Origin: Geothermobacter sp964441925
GTDB lineage: Bacteria; Desulfobacterota; Desulfuromonadia; Desulfuromonadales; Geothermobacteraceae
Assembly (NCBI GenBank): GCA_964441925.1
Contig: CAYTVY010000142.1
Location: 1-6,022 of the forward strand
Reading direction: 5' to 3'
DNA: 6,022 nt
Below are positions 1 to 4,632 of the stretch, piece by piece (the stretch's first letter is position 1; each line of letters starts with the position of its first letter). Under the pieces are notes generated by a model, which ran no database searches, had not been told where the DNA came from, and was given only the letters and a program-made list of their open reading frames with translations. Both the position numbers and the translations under genes were made by a program.

Positions 1-599
1 TCAAGTACAACGGCTGCAAGGTGTCGAAGATGTCGATGTCGGTAACGCCGGCGGGGTTCCAGAAGGTCGACTTCGAGTTTCTGGGGGCCTCGGAATCGGT
101 GTCCGCGACCTCGTTCGACGCCACCCCGACCGATCTCGGCAAGCAGAGCTTCGACGGTTTCGCGGTGGGCGCCATCGAGGAAGGCGGCGCGGCGATCGCC
201 GACGTGGTCGGCATCGACGGGCTTACGCTCGAGAACAACCTGGACGGCGACCAGTACAGTGTCGGCGGCAACGGTCAGCGGGTCGACATCCCCGAGGGGA
301 TGGTCAAGGTCAGCGGCACCCTGAAGGCGCGTTTCAAGGACCTGGCCCTCTACACCAAGGCGATAGGCGGCACCGAGAGCAGCCTGCGTGTGCTCTTCCA
401 GCTCGGCACGGGTGACGGCTCAAGCGGCAACGAGAGCCTGGAGATCAAGCTGCCCGAACTGATCTATTCGCCGAACGCGCCGGTCATCGACGGCCCGAAG
501 GGCATTCTGGTCGAGCTGCCGTTCGAGGCGTACTACGACGACAGCGCCGAGGCGACCGCCATGCAGATCATTCTCAAGAACTCCCAGGCGACGGTGTGA
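1..599 (+). CDS. Major tail tube protein, 5'-truncated by window edge
   Basis: This is the C-terminal 198 residues of a phage tail tube protein, which polymerises into the hollow non-contractile tube around the tape measure. The frame is open from base 3 with no stop before the window edge, so the GTG at 21 and the ATG at 30 are internal codons, not starts. The first visible residues, KYNGCKVSKMSMSV followed by DFEFLGA, match the tube-protein pattern (Gck-v-k-s-s, then a beta strand ending in G) seen in the siphovirus tube family I know as Phage_tube_2. Further on are alternating beta-strand segments, including PEGMVKVSGTL and ILVELPFEAYY, and no membrane segment or signal peptide. Position fits: it lies directly upstream of the G/GT chaperone and tape measure, as gpV does in lambda. 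I estimate that roughly a third of the protein is missing upstream. The family assignment is from pattern memory. The beta-rich tube role is well supported by context. Confidence 0.8.
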   Translation, partial: KYNGCKVSKMSMSVTPAGFQKVDFEFLGASESVSATSFDATPTDLGKQSFDGFAVGAIEEGGAAIADVVGIDGLTLENNLDGDQYSVGGNGQRVDIPEGMVKVSGTLKARFKDLALYTKAIGGTESSLRVLFQLGTGDGSSGNESLEIKLPELIYSPNAPVIDGPKGILVELPFEAYYDDSAEATAMQIILKNSQATV

Positions 600-605
600 G
601 TTCAG

Positions 606-633
606 TGACGAGGGACGAGTGACAAGGGAGGAG
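606..633 (+). repeat. 14-nt imperfect tandem duplication in the intergenic gap
   Basis: TGACGAGGGACGAG (606-619) is followed directly by TGACAAGGGAGGAG (620-633), identical at 12 of 14 positions. The second copy carries the GGGAGGAG purine run that serves as the ribosome binding site of the chaperone gene. The repeat fills most of the 41-nt gap between the tube gene and the chaperone gene. No promoter-like or terminator-like structure is visible in that gap. Confidence 0.7.
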
Positions 634-634
634 G
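630..634 (+). promoter_or_regulatory. Shine-Dalgarno site that favours the GTG start at 641
   Basis: GGAGG at 630-634 sits 6 nt before GTG 641 but directly abuts ATG 635. A zero spacer is unfavourable, so GTG 641 (product beginning MSDVKTYRIGG) is the better start. ATG 635 could still use the overlapping GGGAGG at 626-631 with a 3-nt spacer, so the choice is not certain. The two starts differ by only two codons. Confidence 0.6.
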
Positions 635-640
635 ATGCGC

Positions 641-1096
641 GTGAGTGATGTCAAGACCTACCGGATCGGCGGCAAGACCTACGAGCAGCGACCGCTGGTG
701 TTGGGGCAGCTGCGACAGCTGCTGGCCGTGCTCGGCGATGTCGCCCTGCCGGCCGACGCCGGCGCTCTGGGGCTGGTGGCGGCGCTGGGCGAGAAGCTGC
801 CGCTGGCCCTGGCGGTGGTGCTCACGGAAAAAGGTCAGAGCCCGGCCGGCAAGGACCTGCCGGCGGCCGCCGCCGAGATCGAATTCGCCATCTCGCCGGA
901 GACGGCCCTCGAGGTGGTGGAGGATTTTTTCGACTGCAACCCGATTGCCTCGCTGCTCGACCGGGCGGCGCAGATGATCGGGAAACTGCAGACCAGGGTG
1001 GTCCCGCCGCCATCGACCGGCTCGTTGTCGTCCTCGCCGGCGGCGACATCAGCAAAAGAGACGGCATCCTCTGGTCCGTCCGGGTCGACGAGGTAG
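641..1096 (+). CDS. Tail assembly chaperone, short form (G-like)
   Basis: This encodes a 151-residue protein (from GTG 641) in the position of lambda gpG, between tube protein and tape measure. G-like chaperones bind the tape measure, keep it soluble, and are lost before the tail is finished. The N-terminus, YRIGGKTYEQRPLVLGQL, resembles the small beta-start typical of these chaperones. A helical, Leu/Ala-rich core follows, then VVEDFFDCNPIASLLDRAAQ, reminiscent of the helical end of this class. The last ~35 residues are low-complexity Ser/Pro/Ala/Thr and overlap a second open frame. It is abundant-product-like: strong ribosome binding site, first gene after the tube. I recognise the role from context and architecture, not from a diagnostic motif. 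It ends with TAG at 1094-1096, and a -1 frameshift before that stop gives the longer GT form. Confidence 0.78.
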   Translation: MSDVKTYRIGGKTYEQRPLVLGQLRQLLAVLGDVALPADAGALGLVAALGEKLPLALAVVLTEKGQSPAGKDLPAAAAEIEFAISPETALEVVEDFFDCNPIASLLDRAAQMIGKLQTRVVPPPSTGSLSSSPAATSAKETASSGPSGSTR

Positions 1097-1269
1097 CCCC
1101 CTGGGTCGACTACCAGGCGCGGCAGATCCTGTTTCGGGAAGCGGTGATCGCCTTTCTTGGGGTCGGGGAAGCGGAGCGGCCGGAAGACACCTACTGCAAG
1201 GCATGTCGGCAACTGGGCGAGGACGACTGTGATAGGTGCGATCGCAGAATCGAGGTGATTGATGTCTGA
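641..1269 (+). CDS. Tail assembly chaperone, -1 frameshift form (GT-like)
   Basis: The frame one base behind G is open from 649 to the TGA at 1267-1269. It has no ATG, and the first GTG is far down at 1144, so it has no credible independent start. A -1 slip within G would give a 209-residue fusion. The segment after 1060 reads like real protein (DGILWSVRVDEVAPWVDYQA, then ILFREAVIAFLGVGEAERPE), and most codons there end in G or C. It ends with two CxxC pairs, YCKAC and CDRC, seven residues apart, suggesting metal binding. In lambda the T part of GT contacts the tape measure and the tube while G alone coats the tape measure. The same division of labour is inferred here. The TGA overlaps the tape measure start by 8 nt. 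Without the frameshift, 1097-1258 would be an anomalous gap in an otherwise tightly packed operon. The exact slip site is unresolved; see the two candidate sites. Confidence 0.75.
925..931 (+). promoter_or_regulatory. Candidate -1 slippery heptamer T_TTT_TTC
   Basis: The seven bases fall in the correct phase of the G frame (GAT TTT TTC), matching the X_XXY_YYZ consensus so that both tRNAs can re-pair in the -1 frame. In its favour: a perfect consensus, and a -1 frame that stays open from here to 1266, including the protein-like stretch IDRLVVVLAGGDISKRD at 1012-1062. Against it: the -1 codons just after it (931-1002) are poorly coding-like, while the G frame there is strongly coding-like. This may only reflect constraint by G. 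Confidence 0.4.
1052..1058 (+). promoter_or_regulatory. Candidate -1 slip site GCA_AAA_G with downstream stem
   Basis: In the G frame the codons are GCA AAA GAG. A Lys tRNA on AAA (1055-1057) can slip to AAA (1054-1056), after which AGA GAC GGC begins the T reading. This is the single-tRNA A_AAA_G type, not a full heptamer. It lies 12 codons before the G stop, similar to lambda, where the slip is close to the end of G. A possible stem starts 9 nt later: CCTC (1068-1071) with GAGG (1090-1093), plus inner GTC (1074-1076) with GAC (1087-1089). A competing 5-bp stem is GACGG (1060-1064) with CCGTC (1076-1080). Confidence 0.42.
1252..1256 (+). promoter_or_regulatory. Shine-Dalgarno site selecting the tape measure ATG at 1262
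   Basis: GAGGT at 1252-1256 is 5 nt before ATG 1262, ideal spacing. The in-frame TTG at 1259 would be only 2 nt away, so ATG 1262 is the start. The site lies inside the T coding frame, where it encodes part of its last residues (IEVIDV), so ribosomes finishing GT terminate on top of the tape measure start. Confidence 0.65.
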
Positions 1270-3379
1270 CCTGAAGCTGCAGCTGATCATCGAGGCGCTG
1301 AACAAGACCGACAAGGCGTTTGCCGAGCTGCGCGACGAACTGAGGCGGGCAACGGCCAACATCGACCAGATGGCGGCACGTTCCGGCGCTGCCGGCAAGG
1401 CGATGGGCGGGCACATGCACCATGCCACGCAGAAGGTCGGCCTGTTCCGCAGCGGTGTCATGAACGCCGCGATGCAGGTGATGATGCTGGAAATGGCAGT
1501 GCGGCAGGTCGCCCGGGCGCTGGACGCCCTGGTCTTCCGGTTCAACGCGACCCTCGAGACAGCCGCCCTGGGCATCGCCACGGCGTTTGTCTCCGGCGGC
1601 CGGTACATCGACCAGACCACCGGCAAGGCTCTCGAAGGGCAGGCGGCGCTGGCTGCGGCCCAGGAGGATTCGAAGCGCATCCTCGAGGAGCTGCAGGTCG
1701 CCAACTTCCAGACCATCGCCACCCTGGACCAGCTGGTGCGGGCCTACCAGGAGACCCTGCCGGTGGCCATGGCCAAGGGATTCGACCGGCGCCAGGTCAA
1801 GGAGTTCACCGTGGCCATGGTGCAGGCCGCCGGCGCCATCGGTCTGTCGCTCGACCAGCTGGCCGAAGAAACCCGGTCGATGCTGACCGGAACCATCAAT
1901 CCCCGTACCAGCCGCATCGCTACAGTGCTGGGCCTGACCAACGAGGACATCCGGCAGAACAGCGCCAACGCCGACCAGTTGTTCAGCTTTTTGATGTCCA
2001 AGCTGGAGGCTTACAAGGCCGCCGGCATCGAGTCGCAGAAGACATGGGCCGGCGTCTGGTCGAACACGGTGGACCTGTTCAACCAGATCAGCGCCAAGGT
2101 GTCCGAGCCGCTGTTCGAGACAGTCAAAGCCGAGCTGCAGGACATCGCCGACAGTATCGTCACGATCGATGCCGCGACCGGGAGGATCAAGTGGAACGAT
2201 GATTTCCTGGAAGGCATGAGATCCATCAAGGAAGGATTCACCAACGTCATCGCCGAGATGTACCGCATGGGCATGCTGGCCGACACTTTCGGCGGTGGCT
2301 TGGCCGCTTTCGGATCAAAGATTTTCGGCGGAGATTTTGGCAAGTGGCTTGAAGAGCAGGCTCAAAAATATGCAGAACGTTACGACGAATCTGATCGCAA
2401 ATTACAGGAGCTGGCAAACCGTGCTGCCGGGCTGAACAGTGACGGTACACCCAAGAAGTCCGGGCCCAAGGCCAGATACCAGCAGCGGCAGGCTGGCGGC
2501 GGCGCCAAAACGTCCTGGTCGGAATCGGACCTGAAAAAATTCGCCGCGGCCGGCAAGGGCGTCGCCGGAAGCTGGGAATACCAGGCCCGCGACAAATGGG
2601 AGGTGCGTAGCCGGGCGCTGCAGATCAAGGTCGAGCGGGAACAGGAACTGGAGCGCACCAACGAAGAGTACAAGCGCCAGCTCTGGACCGAGTCGACCGC
2701 CAACTGGGAGCAGCAGCTCAAGGACCGCGAGGATGTGCAGCAGCGCCACAACGCCATCATCGGCCAGGCTTACAGCGAGCTGACCCAGTTCGGCATCCAG
2801 GCGGCCCGCAACATCCAGGACGCTTTCGCCGAATTTCTGTTCAATCCCTTTGAAGAGGGCCTGAAAGGGATGCTGAAAAGCTTTGGCGACATGGTGCGCC
2901 GGATGCTGGCCCAGATCGCTTCGAGCTATCTGTTGCGCGGCCTGTTCTCGGGCATGGCCGGCAGCAGCATTGGCTGGGTGTCCACCGCCGGGCAGACCTT
3001 GCTCGGCAGCCAGGCGGCACCGGTGCACCACGGCGGCGGTGTGTTCACGCCGGTCTTCCATGGCGGTGGGCTGAACGCCAACGAGGGTTTTGCCATTCTC
3101 GAACGTGGCGAGCGGGTGCTGTCGGTCGAGCAGAACCGGATCTTCGAGCGACTGGCAGCACTGCTCGACGGCGGCGGCGCGGCGCGGCCGGTCAATGTCT
3201 CCATCCTCAACCAGGGCGAGCCAGTCAAGGCCTCGAGCGTGTCGGCCCGCAGCTCGCGCCAGGGGCTCGATATCGTGGTCACGCTGGAAAAGGCCATGGC
3301 CGACCGGCTGCGCTCGCGCGGTGGCTCACTGGCCCAGGCGCTCGAGGCGACCTATGGCCTGAGCCGGACCGGGAGGTAA
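1262..3379 (+). CDS. Tail tape measure protein
   Basis: This encodes a 705-residue tape measure protein that sets tail length and is ejected during DNA delivery. The N-terminal ~290 residues carry the tape-measure domain pattern: LDQLVRAYQETLP (about 155-167), the hallmark LTGTINPRTSRIATVLGLTN (about 208-227), and WAGVWSNTVDLFNQI (about 262-276). The middle is helical and charged, with a likely coiled coil at about 443-475 (VEREQELERTNEEYKRQL). A hydrophobic helical stretch follows from about 528 to 570 (FNPFEEGLKGMLKSFGDMV onward). The C-terminus has two HGGG elements (about 590-603) and AILERGERVLSVEQN, a signature of lambda gpH-type C-terminal regions. At about 0.15 nm per residue the length predicts a tail near 106 nm. 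It starts at ATG 1262, overlaps GT by 8 nt, and ends 3 nt before the next gene. Lambda gpH is 853 residues and is cleaved near its end; cleavage here is unknown. Confidence 0.93.
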   Translation: MSDLKLQLIIEALNKTDKAFAELRDELRRATANIDQMAARSGAAGKAMGGHMHHATQKVGLFRSGVMNAAMQVMMLEMAVRQVARALDALVFRFNATLETAALGIATAFVSGGRYIDQTTGKALEGQAALAAAQEDSKRILEELQVANFQTIATLDQLVRAYQETLPVAMAKGFDRRQVKEFTVAMVQAAGAIGLSLDQLAEETRSMLTGTINPRTSRIATVLGLTNEDIRQNSANADQLFSFLMSKLEAYKAAGIESQKTWAGVWSNTVDLFNQISAKVSEPLFETVKAELQDIADSIVTIDAATGRIKWNDDFLEGMRSIKEGFTNVIAEMYRMGMLADTFGGGLAAFGSKIFGGDFGKWLEEQAQKYAERYDESDRKLQELANRAAGLNSDGTPKKSGPKARYQQRQAGGGAKTSWSESDLKKFAAAGKGVAGSWEYQARDKWEVRSRALQIKVEREQELERTNEEYKRQLWTESTANWEQQLKDREDVQQRHNAIIGQAYSELTQFGIQAARNIQDAFAEFLFNPFEEGLKGMLKSFGDMVRRMLAQIASSYLLRGLFSGMAGSSIGWVSTAGQTLLGSQAAPVHHGGGVFTPVFHGGGLNANEGFAILERGERVLSVEQNRIFERLAALLDGGGAARPVNVSILNQGEPVKASSVSARSSRQGLDIVVTLEKAMADRLRSRGGSLAQALEATYGLSRTGR

Positions 3380-3382
3380 ACC

Positions 3383-3739
3383 ATGGCGAACGCTGTCTGG
3401 CCCGCGAGCCTGCCGCAAAAATTTCTGCAACAGGGCTACCGTGAAGGATTCGCCGATGTGCTGCTGCGCACCCGGATGGACGCCGGCCCCGACAAGGTGC
3501 GCCGGCGCTTTACCGCCGCGCCCAGGCCGGTGCGCGGCACCATGGCCATGACCGGAGCGCAAGTGGCCACCCTGGAGAGTTTTTTCGACACCACCCTGCA
3601 AGGCGGCGCGCTGCCGTTTGACTGGACGCATCCGCGCACCGGCGCCGCGGTGACCTGCCGTTTCATCGAGCCGCCCGAGGTTTTGGCAAAGAGTACCGAC
3701 CGCTACCGGGTGTCGCTGGTTCTGGAGGTGCTGCCATGA
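3383..3739 (+). CDS. Minor tail protein, M-like position and pattern
   Basis: This encodes a 118-residue protein directly after the tape measure, where lambda has gpM (109 residues). The layout also resembles gpM: a glycine-tyrosine element near the start (GYREGF, 18-23), a segment RMDAGPDKVRRRF (31-43), a helix LESFFDTTLQ (64-73), then PFDWTHP (78-84), comparable with the LESFLEE and FLWTPP elements I recall in gpM. The end, YRVSLVLEVLP, is a terminal beta strand. No signal peptide or membrane segment is seen. GpM-type proteins sit at the tail tip where the tube begins. GGGAGG at 3371-3376 inside the end of the tape measure gene is a good ribosome binding site with a 6-nt spacer. The stop overlaps the next start as ATGA. 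The homology to gpM is my inference from short shared elements and synteny. Confidence 0.7.
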   Translation: MANAVWPASLPQKFLQQGYREGFADVLLRTRMDAGPDKVRRRFTAAPRPVRGTMAMTGAQVATLESFFDTTLQGGALPFDWTHPRTGAAVTCRFIEPPEVLAKSTDRYRVSLVLEVLP

Positions 3740-4218
3740 GCCGCACGCTGAGTTCGGCCGCACTGAACGGGATGTTGGGCCAACAGACAGACGAGGCGTT
3801 TCTGCTCAAGCTCAAGATCAGTCATCCCAGCTTTTCGCAGACCTTCTATTTCATCAATGACCAGGTCAACCACACCGACAACGCCGGCCAAGAATGGATC
3901 GGCTATCCCTTCGAGATCACCCTGCCGGACGACACCTCGACCGAAATCAGCGAGGTGACCCTCACCATCGACAACGTCGACCGGCAGATCATCCAGGAGA
4001 TCCGGGCCATCGCCGGCGAGCCGACGGTGGAGCTGTGGGTGGTTCTGGGCAGCGACATCGACGACATCGTTGCCGGACCCTTTACCTTCAGCCTCTACGG
4101 TGTGACCTGGGACGCCCTGACCATCTCGGGGCGTCTGGGGTTCGAGCCGATCCTCAACCTGCCCTGGCCGGCCGACCGTTTCACCCCGGCGACCTGCCCG
4201 GGCCTGTTCTGGCAATGA
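3736..4218 (+). CDS. DUF1833-type minor tail protein (L-like position)
   Basis: This encodes 160 residues matching the DUF1833 phage tail protein pattern. It starts with a helix (LSSAALNGMLGQQ), followed by beta strands, INDQVNHTDNAGQEWIGYPF (about 40-59), TEISEVTLTIDNVDRQI, the acidic GSDIDDIVAGPFTFSLYGVTW, and the closing RFTPATCPGLFWQ. The family sits between the M-like gene and the NlpC/P60 gene, in the slot of lambda gpL, and is thought to be part of the tail tip. It is shorter than gpL (232 residues) and lacks the cysteine-rich C-terminal region by which gpL carries an iron-sulfur cluster. Only one cysteine is visible, near the end. It is translationally coupled to the previous gene by a 4-nt ATGA overlap at 3736-3739, with GGAGG at 3724-3728 as ribosome binding site. 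Confidence 0.8.
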   Translation: MSRTLSSAALNGMLGQQTDEAFLLKLKISHPSFSQTFYFINDQVNHTDNAGQEWIGYPFEITLPDDTSTEISEVTLTIDNVDRQIIQEIRAIAGEPTVELWVVLGSDIDDIVAGPFTFSLYGVTWDALTISGRLGFEPILNLPWPADRFTPATCPGLFWQ

Positions 4219-4221
4219 TCC

Positions 4222-4632
4222 ATGGCTGCGTGGTGGTCTGACTATGTGGGCATCCCGTTTGTCGATCACGGCCGCGACCACAGCGGTTGTGACTGCTGGG
4301 GCCTGGTGCGCCTGGTGATGGCCGAGCGTTTTGGCATCGCCTTGCCGTCGCTGGCTGATGGCTACGCATCGACCAGCGAGCATCGCCAGGTGTTGCAGCG
4401 GCTGATTGCCGGCCAGGCGCCGGTGCTCGGTTTTGCCCAGGTCGATCTGGACCGGGTACAGCCGGGGGATGTGCTGGTGATCCGCCAGATGGGCGCCGAC
4501 TGCCATGTCGGCCTGATGGTCACTGACCACCTGGTGCTGCACACCGAGCAGGCCAAGGGGGCGGTAGTTGAAGACATCCGCCGCCCGGGACTTAGGCCGC
4601 GTATCAAGCAAGCCTGGAGGTACCATGTCTGA
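4222..4632 (+). CDS. NlpC/P60 cysteine peptidase, tail-associated (K-like)
   Basis: This encodes 136 residues of a phage-tail NlpC/P60 (C40) peptidase that likely cleaves peptide cross-links of peptidoglycan during tail passage or works in tip assembly. The nucleophile motif GCDCWGLVRLV puts the catalytic Cys at 25. The second catalytic residue is His95 in DCHVGLMV, and His107 (LHTEQ) is the likely third polar residue. The pattern GRDHSGCDCWG and the downstream FGIALPS are typical of the phage 'cell wall peptidase' subgroup. It corresponds to the C-terminal half of lambda gpK only; the JAB/Mpr1 metallopeptidase half of gpK is absent. No signal peptide is present, as expected for a virion protein. 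ATG 4222 follows the upstream TGA by 3 nt and has no obvious ribosome binding site, so re-initiation after the L-like gene is likely. The 3' end overlaps the next start by 8 nt. Confidence 0.9.
   Translation: MAAWWSDYVGIPFVDHGRDHSGCDCWGLVRLVMAERFGIALPSLADGYASTSEHRQVLQRLIAGQAPVLGFAQVDLDRVQPGDVLVIRQMGADCHVGLMVTDHLVLHTEQAKGAVVEDIRRPGLRPRIKQAWRYHV
4616..4620 (+). promoter_or_regulatory. Shine-Dalgarno site for the tip protein start at 4625
   Basis: GGAGG lies 4 nt before ATG 4625, inside the last codons of the peptidase gene. It fixes the start of the tip protein at 4625, which overlaps the peptidase stop codon (TGA 4630-4632). Confidence 0.65.

Noticed and set aside
21..23. GTG as the start of the tube protein
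   Set aside because: The frame continues upstream to the window edge with the conserved KYNGCK segment before it, so GTG 21 is an internal Val codon.
826..834. GGAAAAAGG run as the frameshift site
   Set aside because: A Lys tRNA could slip on the A-run, but the -1 frame for about 170 bases afterwards is poorly coding-like while the G frame is clearly coding. It is kept only as a distant alternative.
645..977. 110-residue open frame overlapping the chaperone gene
   Set aside because: It is Arg/Trp/Cys-rich and in the other shifted frame, a typical GC-rich shadow without its own ribosome binding site.
980..986. GGGAAAC as a lambda-like slippery heptamer
   Set aside because: The G frame reads GGG AAA CTG, so the heptamer is out of phase for X_XXY_YYZ slippage.
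1097..1258. A true noncoding intergenic region or a small regulatory RNA between chaperone and tape measure
   Set aside because: The -1 frame is open and coding-like throughout and stops over the next start, so a frameshift extension explains it better. I see no promoter or terminator there.
1259..1261. TTG as the start of the tape measure gene
   Set aside because: ATG 1262 is the next codon and has the better spacing to GAGGT at 1252-1256.
835..1722. 295-residue open frame on the minus strand
   Set aside because: It is antisense to G/GT and the start of the tape measure, Ser/Arg/Ala-rich, with no family resemblance. The plus-strand frames explain the region.
4215..4217. ATG overlapping the L-like stop as an alternative start for the peptidase
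   Set aside because: This ATG is in a different frame from the peptidase and meets a stop within a few codons.
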